Shown: positions 31,939 through 41,061 of the stretch, piece after piece
Position numbering within the stretch: the stretch's first letter is position 1
How the letters are laid out: every line of letters begins with the position of its first letter
Assembly (NCBI RefSeq): GCF_965237655.1
Contig: NZ_CBDEGB010000002.1
Coordinates: 744,001 to 808,000, forward strand
Source of the DNA: Poriferisodalis sp965237655
Lineage (GTDB): Bacteria > Actinomycetota > Acidimicrobiia > Acidimicrobiales > Poriferisodalaceae
Reading direction: 5' to 3'
Length of the DNA: 64,000 nt
Notes under the pieces: generated by a model
What the model was told of the DNA's origin: nothing
The model's database searches: none
The model's input: the letters and a program-made list of their open reading frames with translations, nothing else
Position numbers and translations under genes: made by a program

Positions 31939-33189
31939 ATGGTTGATGTCGCATCGAGCAGGGGTTCCGCCGACCGGGGGACGGCGGTCGAGCGCATCGA
32001 GACGCTGTCGTGCGACGCGGCGTGGCGCAACTACTACTTCTTGAAGATCACCACCGCCGACGGCGTCGTCGGCTGGGCCGAATACGACGAGGGCTTCTCC
32101 TCGCCTGGCCTCACCACCGCAATCGAAGCTCTGGCACCGCTGGTCATCGGCCGATCAGTCTTCGATCACGAGCCCATCTACCAGTACCTCTTTGCCCGTA
32201 CCCGCCAGGCGGCGAGCGGCATCATCGGCGAAGCCATCGGTGCCATCGAGAATGCGCTGCTCGACGCCAAGGCCCGCAACTTGGGCGTGCCCTGCTACGA
32301 CCTGCTGGGCGGCAAGGTGCGAGACCGCATCCGTGTGTACTGGTCGCACTGTGGGACCTGGCGCATCAACCTCCCGCACATCTACGGCAACCGCATCACC
32401 GACCTCGACGGCGTGCGGGCGCTCGGCGCCGAGGTTGCCGAGCGAGGCTTCACGGCGCTCAAGACGAACATCTTCCGCCAGACGCCCGATGGGCTGCGCG
32501 GCTGGCTGCCGGGTTTCGGCACGCCATTCGCGCCCGAGTTGAACGTGTCGCGCCAGCTCATCGACGAGATCCGGGCGACCCTGCAGGCATTCCGGGACGG
32601 CGCCGGCGACGACATGGACATCCTGCTCGACCTGAACTTCAACGCCCGCACCGAGGGCTACGCCCGCATCGTGCGCGAACTGGCCGATTTCGGGCTGTTC
32701 TGGATTGAGATCGACTCCGACCATCCCGACGCCATGGCGCACATCCGCTCGAAGGCGGGCTGCACCATCAGCGGGGGAGAGTCGCTGTTCGGAGTGCGCG
32801 AGCTATACCCGTACCTGCAAGCCGGATCGCTCGACGTGCCGATCATCGACGGCATCTGGAACGGCTTCTGGCAGTCCTCCAAGATGGCCGCAATGGCCGA
32901 CGGCATGGGCCACAGCGTCGCCCCGCACAACTTCTACGGGCACCTCGCCACCATGATGAACGTGCACTGGGCAGCGGCTACACCCAACATCATCATCATG
33001 GAGACCGACATCGACCGGATTCCGTGGGACGACGAGATCGTCACCGTCGCGCCGAACTATGTCGACGGTCACCTGGTGCTGGGAGACGCGCCCGGCTGGG
33101 GAACCGAGCCCATCGAAGAGGCTCTTGCAGCGCATCCTCCTCGGCTCAGCGGCCTGCGCGAGCGCCGTCCCCCGGCGGGCGATGACTGA
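31939..33189 (+). CDS. Mandelate racemase / muconate lactonising (enolase) superfamily protein
   Basis: 416 residues from the ATG at 31939, after AAAGGAG. An N-terminal capping domain with GEAIGAIENALLDAKARNLG, then the barrel with Asp (LLDLNFN), Glu (WIEIDSD) and Glu (ISGGESLFG) as metal ligands and a Lys on the second strand (TALKTNIF). C-terminal SVAPHNFYGHLATMMNVHWAA carries the likely base/acid His. This fits acid-sugar dehydratases of the MR subgroup more than racemases; the substrate is unknown. The last eight bases overlap the exporter gene. Confidence 0.85.
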   Translation: MVDVASSRGSADRGTAVERIETLSCDAAWRNYYFLKITTADGVVGWAEYDEGFSSPGLTTAIEALAPLVIGRSVFDHEPIYQYLFARTRQAASGIIGEAIGAIENALLDAKARNLGVPCYDLLGGKVRDRIRVYWSHCGTWRINLPHIYGNRITDLDGVRALGAEVAERGFTALKTNIFRQTPDGLRGWLPGFGTPFAPELNVSRQLIDEIRATLQAFRDGAGDDMDILLDLNFNARTEGYARIVRELADFGLFWIEIDSDHPDAMAHIRSKAGCTISGGESLFGVRELYPYLQAGSLDVPIIDGIWNGFWQSSKMAAMADGMGHSVAPHNFYGHLATMMNVHWAAATPNIIIMETDIDRIPWDDEIVTVAPNYVDGHLVLGDAPGWGTEPIEEALAAHPPRLSGLRERRPPAGDD

Positions 33190-34747
33190 GGACACGGCAC
33201 CAACGACCAGCAACGCACCAGAGGTCTTCCGACTCCGATTTGCTGACGGCGCGCCGCGCCTGACGCCGAGCGCAGGCTCAGCTCACGCGGGCGAAGCCAT
33301 CCGGCCGCGCATCGGACGCGTCACGCCAGCGCGCCCCCCGCTGGCACCGAGCTCACAACCCGAGACACATACCGCCGAGCGTGTCTCAAGTCGAGCACGG
33401 CTTGCGCTCGCCACCGGCTCGCTGGCGTTCGTGCTCGGCGCCGTCAACGTCACGGTGACGAACGTTGCGTTCCCCGACATCGTGCGGGCCTTTCCGGGCA
33501 ACTCCGGGGCGGTCACCGGTTGGATCGTGAGCGGCTACGCGATCGCATTCGCTTCCACCATCATCGTGGGCGGCCGTCTCGCCGATCGCTATGGCCGCCT
33601 CGTGGTGTTCCGGATCGGCGTGCTGGGCCTGTTCGTGTCGTCGATTGCAGCAGGGCTGGCGCCCGGCATCGAGCTGCTTCTCGTTGCCCGTGTGGTGCAG
33701 GGGCTGTGCGGGGCGCTGACAGTGCCTTCCTCACTTGCGCTCGTGCTGCCGCAGTTTCCCGCGGCGCGCCAAGCGAGCGTCATCGGAATCTGGGCTTCGG
33801 CGGGCATGGCGGCGTCGGGCTTGGCACCGGGCATGGCTGCGGGAATCCTGGAAATCGCGAACTGGCGCTGGGTGTACCTCGCAATTGCGCCGATCGCTGC
33901 GCTGGCCTTCCTGGGTTCCCTGTGGTTTCTCCGAGAGACAGCGGAGCCTGACCGCAGCCGGCCGCTGGACCTGCTGGGCGTCGCGATGGGGAGCAGCGCG
34001 GTGTTCCTGATCGTGCTGGCAACCTTGCAGGGTCGCCACTGGGGATGGGGATCGGCCAGCACGCTGGCATGTTTTGTCGGTGCCGCGGTGCTGCTGCCGC
34101 TGTTCCTCTGGCGCTCAGCCGGCCACGACGAGCCGCTGTTCGATCCGCGGCTCTTCCGAGTTCGCAGCTTCGCCGTCGCCAACATGGCGGTGTCGTTGGC
34201 GATGGTCGGAGCCTTCACGAGCTGGTTCCTGTGGCCGCAGTACCTGGTGGGGGTCTGGGACTACAGCCTGTGGGCCGTCGGCCTGGCGTTTACCCCGGCG
34301 CCGATCATCTCGGCGGTTGTGGCGGTGCTCGGCGGCCGCTGGGCCGACAAGCACGGATTTCGTGGGATGATGGCCTTGGCGTCGGTCATCGCCACCGGCG
34401 GCCATCTCTGGCTGCTGTTCTTCCTTGACGAAAACGTGCGTTTCTGGTTTGCGTTTTTCCCCGCAACCGTGTTCTTCGGCCTGGGGATGGGCGTGTTGGC
34501 CAGCCACCTGAACTCCGCAGCGCTCGCGGATATCGAGCCGGCCTCCATCGCGACCGCGAACGGCGTGCATCAATCGCTGCGGTACAGCGTCGGGGGCATC
34601 GGCGTGGCTGTGTCCATCGCAGTGCTGGGCGGCGCCCACGAGGTGCACCTCTACAACTGGCTATGGCTGCTGCTCGGTGGCCTGCAAGCGCTCTGCATCC
34701 CGCTCATGGGATTTGCCTACCCCCGCAAGCACCCGGCAGCGGCCTAA
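33182..34747 (+). CDS. MFS transporter (DHA2/EmrB-QacA type)
   Basis: 521 residues from the ATG overlapping the previous stop. After a roughly 75-residue Pro/Ala-rich tail come about 14 hydrophobic segments. Motif A is GGRLADRYGR, motif C-like GIWASAGMAASGLAPGMAAGIL. A GTG near 33381 would give a more usual N-terminus. DHA2 proteins export drugs, but in a catabolic cluster it may move substrate or product. Confidence 0.83.
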   Translation: MTEDTAPTTSNAPEVFRLRFADGAPRLTPSAGSAHAGEAIRPRIGRVTPARPPLAPSSQPETHTAERVSSRARLALATGSLAFVLGAVNVTVTNVAFPDIVRAFPGNSGAVTGWIVSGYAIAFASTIIVGGRLADRYGRLVVFRIGVLGLFVSSIAAGLAPGIELLLVARVVQGLCGALTVPSSLALVLPQFPAARQASVIGIWASAGMAASGLAPGMAAGILEIANWRWVYLAIAPIAALAFLGSLWFLRETAEPDRSRPLDLLGVAMGSSAVFLIVLATLQGRHWGWGSASTLACFVGAAVLLPLFLWRSAGHDEPLFDPRLFRVRSFAVANMAVSLAMVGAFTSWFLWPQYLVGVWDYSLWAVGLAFTPAPIISAVVAVLGGRWADKHGFRGMMALASVIATGGHLWLLFFLDENVRFWFAFFPATVFFGLGMGVLASHLNSAALADIEPASIATANGVHQSLRYSVGGIGVAVSIAVLGGAHEVHLYNWLWLLLGGLQALCIPLMGFAYPRKHPAAA

Positions 34748-34782
34748 GCGACGCTGCCGCCCGCCGTTTCTAGCTCCGCTGG

Positions 34783-35205
34783 CTACAGCAGCTCGTAGAC
34801 CTCGTAGACGAGCTTGCCTTCGGGAAACGAACCGATGCCGATCGCCTGGATCTTGTTCATCCAGGCGTAGTCGCCGTCCATCGACGCCTGGAACGTCGGC
34901 GCGGATCGGGGCGTGCCGTCGTCTGTGATCTTCCCCTGGTACTCCATCAAGATGTCAGCGTCGTCGTCGGTGCGGATGGAAATGCGCACGTCGAGATGCA
35001 TGGATCCGTCGGCCCAGCGGTACAGCCAGTCGCCAGACGGGCCGATGATCGAGCCATTGATGCGCTCGCCGGTGACGGTGCCGCTGTCGACCGAGACAAT
35101 CATGCGACTGCCGGCCGGACCGCCCTTGATGCGGGCTGCGCTGGACATGTCGGCGTCGATGGCCATGGTGAACAGGTGCCGTACCGGCAGTGAAGTCTCG
35201 GGCAT
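34783..35205 (-). CDS. DUF3237 family protein
   Basis: 140 residues. Starts with VRHLFTMAIDAD, contains GPAGSRMIVSVDSGTVTGERINGSI and WLYRWADGSMHLDVRI, then F-P-E-G-K-L-V-Y-E-V-Y-E-L at the end, the usual DUF3237 pattern. The family is a beta-barrel of unknown activity, common near catabolic genes. Its leader has a 17-bp direct repeat (GCTTGTCGAAATT-type, 35219-35252). Confidence 0.83.
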   Translation of the reverse strand: MPETSLPVRHLFTMAIDADMSSAARIKGGPAGSRMIVSVDSGTVTGERINGSIIGPSGDWLYRWADGSMHLDVRISIRTDDDADILMEYQGKITDDGTPRSAPTFQASMDGDYAWMNKIQAIGIGSFPEGKLVYEVYELL

Positions 35206-35274
35206 TGGAATGCTCCTTGCTTGTCGAAATTGAGGGCTTGTCGAAATGGGGTTGTCGGTTGAGAAATGGATGAT

Positions 35275-35294
35275 GCGGCGGCTGCAACCGCCGC
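35275..35294. terminator. Short GC hairpin between DUF3237 and the mycothiol enzyme gene
   Basis: GCGGCGG and CCGCCGC pair over a CTGCAA loop. It lies just after the minus-strand gene ending at 35316; downstream on that strand the sequence is ATCATCCATTTCTC, only mildly T-rich. A possible weak terminator or mRNA-stabilising hairpin. Confidence 0.4.
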
Positions 35295-35315
35295 TGATTG
35301 CTGTGAGCTACCGAG

Positions 35316-36104
35316 CTACATGGTGAAACGCAGACTGCGGGCAGCGTGGGCGCCGATTTCGGCGTCTCCCGACCAGCTCACGAGTCCCGCAGCGATGGGG
35401 ACCTCAGGATCGATGCGACCGCAAGTGAGATCCATGAACGCCATCGAGTCGCAGTGCAAGGTGACGGTCGGATCCTCGACATGGTCGACCTCGCCAGCGC
35501 GGCCATCGACCGCGACGTAGATGTCGCGTTCGACGGCGCCCGTGATCTCGAAGTGCATGGAGGCGCCGTCGGGCAAGCCGACCCGCTTGCCGGTGATGTA
35601 ACCGATCGACAGGTGCACCTCGTTCAGCGCCATCTCGGCTGTCGGTCCGCTGTTGTCGGTCGGCAGCCCCAACGGTGTGCGGCAGTCGCGCTCGTGCATC
35701 CAGTGGTCGAACTCCCGGATCGCCATGAAGCGGCCGTACGTTGCCGGGCCGACTGGCGTGATCGATCCGCGGTCGAAGACCTCATCGTCGAGCGCTTCGA
35801 GTTGTGCAGCACGCCCGGCCCACACCTCGGTTGCCAATTCGGCCAGGTCGGGCCCGCTCATGGCCATGGCGGCTGAGATGTACCCCGCTATGTCGCCGAA
35901 CGGTGGCGGCGTCTCGACCGATTCAGGCAGCCAGCCCGACAGCGCCTGTTCCACCGAGACTTGGTGGGCCAGCACGCCGTGGACCGTCCAGTCCGGGCAG
36001 TGCGACTGCACGTCCCACTGGTCGCCCTCAAGCGAGCCGTACAGCTCGTTGCAGCTTGCCCAGCAGGCCTTGAGGTTGTCGATGATGAGTTGCGGCTGGC
36101 TCAT
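35316..36104 (-). CDS. Mycothiol-dependent maleylpyruvate isomerase-family protein
   Basis: 262 residues. The N-terminal DinB-like four-helix domain has CPDWTVHGVLAHQVSVEQAL and FDHWMHERDCR, giving the three His of its metal site. The C-terminal SCP2-like part includes ITGAVERDIYVAVDGRAG and PTVTLHCDSMAFMDL. The family uses mycothiol and a divalent metal for isomerisation or conjugation; the true substrate here is unknown. Fits an aromatic or dienoate degradation setting. Confidence 0.82.
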   Translation of the reverse strand: MSQPQLIIDNLKACWASCNELYGSLEGDQWDVQSHCPDWTVHGVLAHQVSVEQALSGWLPESVETPPPFGDIAGYISAAMAMSGPDLAELATEVWAGRAAQLEALDDEVFDRGSITPVGPATYGRFMAIREFDHWMHERDCRTPLGLPTDNSGPTAEMALNEVHLSIGYITGKRVGLPDGASMHFEITGAVERDIYVAVDGRAGEVDHVEDPTVTLHCDSMAFMDLTCGRIDPEVPIAAGLVSWSGDAEIGAHAARSLRFTM

Positions 36105-36176
36105 GAGGTCCGTCCCGTGATGTGTTGTCCGTGTTGGTGATCGAGAGAGTCGTATTCGAGGGAGTAGCCCATGTGC

Positions 36177-36916
36177 TCAGTCGACCTCGGCTCGGATGCG
36201 TTCGAGGATCTCGCCCAGCCGCTCGATCATGGCATCCACCGAGCGCGCACCGGATTGGAAGATCGCCGTGACGTTCACCGAAGCCCAGTCGAAGCCCATT
36301 GCAGCGACGATGGCGGCACGCTCGCCGATCGCGTCCAAGTCCTTGTAGAAGCCCTTGTCGGCGTCGGTGCGCGGCGGCGGGGCCAGCATCAGCTGCATGC
36401 CGATGGACGCGGGATCTCGGCCGAAGTCCTCTTCGGCTCGACGGCGAATTTCTGCCATGCACTCGAGCGCTCGCTCGTCGCTGACGCCAGACGCCATCCA
36501 GCCGTCGCCTTTCTGGGCGGTCCGGCGCAGCGCGGCTGGGCTGTCGCCGCCGATCCACAGCGGGATCCCAGCGCCCTGTGGCGAAACGGGCTCCATTCCC
36601 ATGTCGTAGCTGTTGTAGTGCTCGCCGGAGAACTCGATGCGACCGCCAGTCCAGTAGGTCCGCATGAGGTCAATCGCCTCGTCCATGCGTTTGCCACGCG
36701 TGCCGAAGTCCTCCCCAGAGCGTCGTACTCGGAGTCCTGCCAGCCCACGCCGATGCCGAGCCGCACGCGCCCGCCCGACAGCGTGTCCAGCGTCGAGATC
36801 TGCTTCGCCACCAGCACGGGCTGACGTTGAGGCAGCACCAGCACTTCGGTGGACAACGACACCCGCTGGGGTCCTTCCCGAAAGACGATCGACGGGAAGT
36901 CGACGGCGATCTTCAT
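36177..36916 (-). pseudogene. LLM-class F420-dependent oxidoreductase, internally deleted and frameshifted
   Basis: The start MKIAVDFPSIVFREGP is joined straight to RVSLSTEVLVLPQRQP, skipping some 60-80 residues that intact family members have between these motifs. A second lesion near 36716 (one base missing in CTGGGGAGGAC) separates VGWQDSEYDALG from the correct continuation EDFGTRGKRMDEAIDLMRTYW. The remaining C-terminal half is clean to its stop. Not expected to be active. Confidence 0.83.
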
Positions 36917-36947
36917 GCGTGGTTGTTCTCCGGCTCGGGCCCTGTGC

Positions 36948-37397
36948 TCAATCGGGATCAGGGGGCAGGCGGACCCTAGCTGTCGCCGGCATGAGCAGCC
37001 TTCCGTCGGAGGTGTGTTCGGCGATCTCCAACTCCACGACGCCCGACTGGGCATCCACCGCGGTCACCGTGCCCGAATACACCAGTTCTTCGCCCGCGAG
37101 CGCGCTGGCGCGGTTCTGCCAGGTGACGTTCTCGAGGCGTGCCTGCGGTCCGGCCCAGTCGGTCACATACTGCGTGAGCCATGCGCCCTGCAGGGGACCG
37201 TGCACGAGGATGTCTTCGTACCCTTCGAAGCGGGCGTAGTCGCGGTCGTAGTGGATGCGATGCGGATTGTGGCTCGCCGCGCTGTACAGGAAGAGCTGCG
37301 CCTCGTCGGGGAACTTGAAGATCGTCGGCAGTTCGTCTCCGACGCTGAGGTCCCCAAGACGGGCCGTTGCGTTGAGATCGTTGTCGAGTGTGCTCAT
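36948..37397 (-). CDS. MaoC-like hot-dog dehydratase
   Basis: 149 residues. The hydratase motif reads Y-S-A-A-S-H-N-P-H-R-I-H-Y-D near residue 38, followed by ILVHGPLQGAWLTQYVTDW. Catalytic Asp is replaced by Ser/His in the S-H-N-P-H-R-I-H context, as in some MaoC relatives. It likely pairs with the next upstream gene to form a two-subunit hydratase acting on an acyl-CoA. 22 bp separate the two. Confidence 0.83.
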   Translation of the reverse strand: MSTLDNDLNATARLGDLSVGDELPTIFKFPDEAQLFLYSAASHNPHRIHYDRDYARFEGYEDILVHGPLQGAWLTQYVTDWAGPQARLENVTWQNRASALAGEELVYSGTVTAVDAQSGVVELEIAEHTSDGRLLMPATARVRLPPDPD

Positions 37398-37419
37398 GGT
37401 GCAATCCGGATTGTCTGTG

Positions 37420-37911
37420 TCATCGGGCGATGCCGATCAGGCGGGAACGGGCGACTTCGTCGCCGAACTGGTTGACGAAGGTCGTCTCGCGAACTTGCCG
37501 GACGAAGGGCCCCTTGCGTCCCTCCTTCTGGTCAAGCGCAGCGAGCCGGGTGACGGCGGTGATCTCATCGCCGATGCAGACCGGCTCGATGAAGTCCCAT
37601 TCCTCGCCGCCGAACATCATCCGATTGACCAGCAGCCGCACGCCGGTGCCATCGCGGTACAGGCCGTCCGTGCGCAGGTCTGATGCGGTTTGCGGCTGCA
37701 TCACCGCATGGGTGACGTAGGTGGGCGGTGCCGCCAATGTCCGGTACCCGGCAGCTTGGGCTGCAGCTTCGTCGAAGTAGATGGGATTCTCGTCGCCGAC
37801 GGCGTAGGCATAGCGCTGCGCTTCCCGGCGGTCGATGACCACGGTGACCGGCCCCGACAGCACCTCGCCTACGCGAGCCAGCGACTCGGCTGGAATCAGC
37901 GACTCGCTCAT
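37420..37911 (-). CDS. FAS1-like dehydratase (MaoC N-terminal family)
   Basis: 163 residues. RREAQRYAYAVGDENPIYFDEAAAQAAGY followed by APPTYVTHAVM is the N-terminal hot-dog half of double hot-dog hydratases; here it is a separate gene. The C-terminus (TRLAALDQKEGRKGPFVRQVRETTFVNQFGDEVA) matches the same family. Heterodimer with the downstream MaoC protein is expected. Divergent from msrA with 51 bp between. Confidence 0.84.
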   Translation of the reverse strand: MSESLIPAESLARVGEVLSGPVTVVIDRREAQRYAYAVGDENPIYFDEAAAQAAGYRTLAAPPTYVTHAVMQPQTASDLRTDGLYRDGTGVRLLVNRMMFGGEEWDFIEPVCIGDEITAVTRLAALDQKEGRKGPFVRQVRETTFVNQFGDEVARSRLIGIAR

Positions 37912-37962
37912 GTTCCTGACACTAGGTCGCTAGCGTTTGAGGCGCAGCAGGAGGAAGCCAGC

Positions 37963-38616
37963 GTGGCGTTGTGGTCGAGGAAGCTGGAGATACCGGACGC
38001 CGAGAGGGCGCTGCCCGGGCGCAGCCAGACGATGCCGGTGGACCCAGCGCACGTCGTGCTCGGAACGCCGATGACGCCGCCATTCCCCGAGGGGTTCGGG
38101 CACCTCGTGGTCGGCATGGGCTGTTTCTGGGGCGCCGAGCGCATCTTCTGGCAGCTGCCCGGCGTGTACACCACAGCCGTGGGCTACGCCGGCGGCACAA
38201 CGCCGAATCCCAGCTACGAAGAGGTGTGCTCGGGTCTGACCGGCCACACCGAAGCCGTGCTGGCTGTCTTCGATCCAGCCATCACCAGCTATGAGGCCAT
38301 GCTGAAGGCGTTCTGGGAGGGTCATGACCCCACGCAGGGCATGCGGCAGGGCAACGACATCGGCACCCAGTACCGATCGGGCATATACGTGGCGGACGAA
38401 GACGAGTTGGCGCGCGCCACCTCGTCGCGGGACATGTTCCAAGCGGTGCTCGACCGTGCCGGACTGGGCCCCATTACCACCGAGATCTGCCTGGCCGGGC
38501 CCTTCTATTACGCCGAGGACTATCACCAGCAGTACCTGCACAAGATCCCGTGGGGTTACTGCGGCTTGGGCAGCACCGGCCAGACCTGCCCGGTCGGGGT
38601 CGCAACCGCCGACTGA
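37963..38616 (+). CDS. msrA: Peptide methionine sulfoxide reductase A
   Basis: 217 residues from GTG at 37963, after AGGAGGAA. The catalytic Cys is in G-M-G-C-F-W-G-A-E-R, followed by VGYAGGTTPNPSYEEVCSGLTGHTEAV and the C-terminal YYAEDYHQQYL. Reduces the S-form of methionine sulfoxide in proteins. The length and the N-terminal 'ALPGRSQTMPV' extension are normal for actinobacteria. Single gene. Confidence 0.93.
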   Translation: MALWSRKLEIPDAERALPGRSQTMPVDPAHVVLGTPMTPPFPEGFGHLVVGMGCFWGAERIFWQLPGVYTTAVGYAGGTTPNPSYEEVCSGLTGHTEAVLAVFDPAITSYEAMLKAFWEGHDPTQGMRQGNDIGTQYRSGIYVADEDELARATSSRDMFQAVLDRAGLGPITTEICLAGPFYYAEDYHQQYLHKIPWGYCGLGSTGQTCPVGVATAD

Positions 38617-38617
38617 G

Positions 38618-38665
38618 CGGCTGAGAGGCCGGGTGGCTTCGCGGCCGAGAGGCCGGGCGCCCGGT
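38618..38665 (+). repeat. 24-bp tandem duplication just after the msrA stop
   Basis: Two units (38618-38641 and 38642-38665) share CGGCnGAGAGGCCGGG. The array begins two bases after the TGA and reaches the end of the convergent LLM gene at 38672. It fills the whole gap. Confidence 0.75.
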
Positions 38666-38671
38666 CGACCG

Positions 38672-39676
38672 TCAATCGAACGCGTTGGCGAACGCTTCCA
38701 TTGTCTCGTCGGCCACAGCGCGCCTGTCCTCACCCCACGGCAGCGGCATCAGGACCGGGTGCTCCACGCCGGCGTCGACATAGGTCCGGGCGAACTCGCC
38801 GATCTCCGCTGGCGAACCGATGAAGTCGATCGCCTGGATCATCTCGTTCGAGATCGCTGCCAGCGCGCCTTCGCGATCCCGCTCGGACTGGCGAGCGCGG
38901 GCTTCGTCCACTTCGTCGCCGAAGCCGGCCGCACGAAAAGCGTTGGCGTAGCCGTCGGCCATCGCGTAGTTGAGCAAGTCGCGCTGGGCTGAACGCGCCG
39001 AGCGTTCCAGGTCGCCCGCGGCGGCGTGCACATAGCAGATGATCTGCGCGTCGCCGCCGGCGCGTACATCCGACACTGCCGCGGGAACATGAGATGCCGG
39101 CAGGTAGTTGAGCAGCACCCCGTCCGCCACCTCTCCCGCCAGGCGCAGCATCTGCGGGTTCAGCGCCGCCAGCACGATCTTCGGGCGGCGTTCGCCCAGC
39201 CGCACTCCGAGACGGAAGCGGCGGACTTGCCAGAAGTCGCCCTCGAATGTGACCGGCTCCCCGCTCATGCACTCGCGCAGCAGCGCCACGTACTCACGCA
39301 TCATCGCAATGGGCCGATCCGTCGGCGACTCGCCGTGCTGGCGGAGGATGCCGGGTGCCGACACACCCAGGCCGACGAGCACATCGCGATCGTCGCTGAG
39401 CGACTGCAGCGTGGCGGCCGTCATGGCCACGAGCGTCGGGGCGCGCAGCTGCACCGGAATGATGCCGGTGGCCAGATCGAGACCTGGGGCGGCGTGCGCG
39501 ACGGCGCCAAGCATGGAGAAAGCGTCGGTTCCGGTGGCTTCGACCGTCCAGATTGATGAGTAGCCATGGGCTTGCGCGGACTGGGCGATGTCGACGATGG
39601 CAGCCGGACCCAGCACTCCCAGGCTGCCGAACGTCACGCCCAGGGGCGGTCGCCCTCGTGGTTCAGTCGTGCTCAT
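38672..39676 (-). CDS. LLM-class F420-dependent oxidoreductase
   Basis: 334 residues. Luciferase-like barrel: GVTFGSLGVLGPAAIVDIAQSAQAHGYSSIWTVEA at the start, ATGIIPVQLRAPTLVAMTAATLQSLSDDRDVLVGLGVSAP in the middle and KIVLAALNPQMLRLAGEVADGVLLNYLP. Family members use F420 (or FMN) for hydride transfer; substrate unknown. Intact, unlike the LLM gene at 36177. Confidence 0.86.
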   Translation of the reverse strand: MSTTEPRGRPPLGVTFGSLGVLGPAAIVDIAQSAQAHGYSSIWTVEATGTDAFSMLGAVAHAAPGLDLATGIIPVQLRAPTLVAMTAATLQSLSDDRDVLVGLGVSAPGILRQHGESPTDRPIAMMREYVALLRECMSGEPVTFEGDFWQVRRFRLGVRLGERRPKIVLAALNPQMLRLAGEVADGVLLNYLPASHVPAAVSDVRAGGDAQIICYVHAAAGDLERSARSAQRDLLNYAMADGYANAFRAAGFGDEVDEARARQSERDREGALAAISNEMIQAIDFIGSPAEIGEFARTYVDAGVEHPVLMPLPWGEDRRAVADETMEAFANAFD

Positions 39677-39850
39677 GGCGGCGCACCGTACCCGCCTCCC
39701 GAGCGGGCCGCCGAGTGCCTGAGGGCCGCTTGGAGCAGTTGTGTGACGTGTTGGTGAACTGACGGTGCCGGGCGTCAGGTGCGAGATAGGGTGAGGAACA
39801 CAACCGGCAGCGACGCCTTATCAGGCGCCGAGCGCGGGGAGGGAGCCGAG

Positions 39851-40075
39851 ATGACCGAGACAACCGAACCGACTCGGACTGCTGAGCCCCAGATCATTTC
39901 CGACGCGCTCGAAGTCATCGACAGCGCACTGGGAGACTTCTTCCAACGCGAGCTGGTCTCGTCGGGCGAGATCACCGATGTGCTCCTCGATGTGCGCACG
40001 CTGCTGCGTCGTGGTGATGAGGCTGCAGCGGTGGCTGCCATCTCCAAGAGCGACCAAGACGTCGCTCGGGCCTGA
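39851..40075 (+). CDS. Small acidic hypothetical protein
   Basis: 74 residues from the ATG at 39851, preceded by GGGGAGGGAG. Mostly helical and acidic (EPQIISDALEVIDSALGDFFQRELVSSGEITDVLLDVRTLLRR). The good ribosome-binding site and clean codon pattern support a real gene. No family recognised. It converges on the PAP2 gene seven bases away. Confidence 0.6.
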   Translation: MTETTEPTRTAEPQIISDALEVIDSALGDFFQRELVSSGEITDVLLDVRTLLRRGDEAAAVAAISKSDQDVARA

Positions 40076-40082
40076 TCCCCGC

Positions 40083-40616
40083 TCAGCGCCGCATCAGCCG
40101 AGCGGCAACGCGCCCGACTACCTCGCCGACAAGCGCCCCGGCAATGACGTCACTCGCATGATGCAGGCGTACGTGGATGCGTGATGTGGCCACGATGGTG
40201 GCGAGCAGTCGATAGAGCGGTCCCAGCCGAGACCGGCGCGACAGCACGGCTGCAGCGCAGAACGCAGCCGAGGCGTGCCCCGACGGGAAGCTGGACGTGA
40301 TGGGCTGCCGCAACCGATGGTTTGTGGGGTTCTCGGCGGCCGTACCAGGCCTGCGCCGGGCAAACAGCCGCTTGATGCCCTGATTCACGACCAACGATTC
40401 GAGCGCCATCAGCGCGCTGAACCGCAGTGCATCGGAGGCCTCCCGGCGTGGCCCCAGGGCCCGAATTGCACCCAGCACGTGCCACAGCTGGCTGAACTCG
40501 CCGACGTCTGAGGCGCCGTACATGACGCGGTCAACCCACTTGCGGCCACGTAGGACTTCCCACCATCGGTCGACGGCATCGTCGAAGCGCGCAATCTGTC
40601 GTGCTGCGTTCATCAC
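40083..40616 (-). CDS. PAP2-family membrane phosphatase
   Basis: 177 residues with about four hydrophobic segments. The three phosphatase motifs are present: K-R-L-F-A-R-R-R-P, P-S-G-H-A-S-A and S-R-I-H-V-R-L-H-H-A-S-D. Probably dephosphorylates a lipid or polyprenyl phosphate at the outer membrane face. The start overlaps the stop of the LysM gene by four bases. Confidence 0.87.
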   Translation of the reverse strand: MMNAARQIARFDDAVDRWWEVLRGRKWVDRVMYGASDVGEFSQLWHVLGAIRALGPRREASDALRFSALMALESLVVNQGIKRLFARRRPGTAAENPTNHRLRQPITSSFPSGHASAAFCAAAVLSRRSRLGPLYRLLATIVATSRIHVRLHHASDVIAGALVGEVVGRVAARLMRR

Positions 40617-41059
40617 CCAGATCCCGGGGCTGTGACGGGCGGCGCCGTGGTCGTCGGCAGCAGCGGCGGAAGGATCGGGTCGGTGGCGGGTGCGATCGTG
40701 AGCGCCGGCCCGGCGTTCGGATGGGCCGGCGGCGGGATCAGCAGGATCTGACCGACGAAGATCTTGGTCGGATCGGCAATGTTGTTCACGCGCACGAGAT
40801 CGTTGAGGTGAATGCCGTGCCGGTCCGCGATCTGAATCAGCGTGTCACCACGCACGACGGTGTACGGCGTCAGCAGTTTCGGCTCTGTCGTCGTCGTTGC
40901 CGGTATCGCCGGCGTGGGAACTGTCGTGGCGGAGACCTCCGTGCGCGGCTCGCCCGGCAGGAGGGTGCAACCGCTCGTCATGCCGGCAGCGCCAAGCGCG
41001 AGAGCCACCGCCATCACGCCTCGTCGCCCTGCTGTGAGAACACCACGCGCCTCCCTCAC
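40613..41059 (-). CDS. LysM-domain lipoprotein
   Basis: 148 residues from the GTG at 41059 (ATG at 41014 is possible). Signal with lipobox T-S-G-C, a Thr/Pro linker, one LysM domain (YTVVRGDTLIQIADRHGIHLNDLVRVNNI...GQILLIP) and a Pro/Thr tail. Should bind peptidoglycan from the outer membrane leaflet of the cytoplasmic membrane. Immediately follows a second LysM lipoprotein gene; the two look like duplicates. Confidence 0.82.
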   Translation of the reverse strand: MREARGVLTAGRRGVMAVALALGAAGMTSGCTLLPGEPRTEVSATTVPTPAIPATTTTEPKLLTPYTVVRGDTLIQIADRHGIHLNDLVRVNNIADPTKIFVGQILLIPPPAHPNAGPALTIAPATDPILPPLLPTTTAPPVTAPGSG

Positions 41060-41061
41060 GG

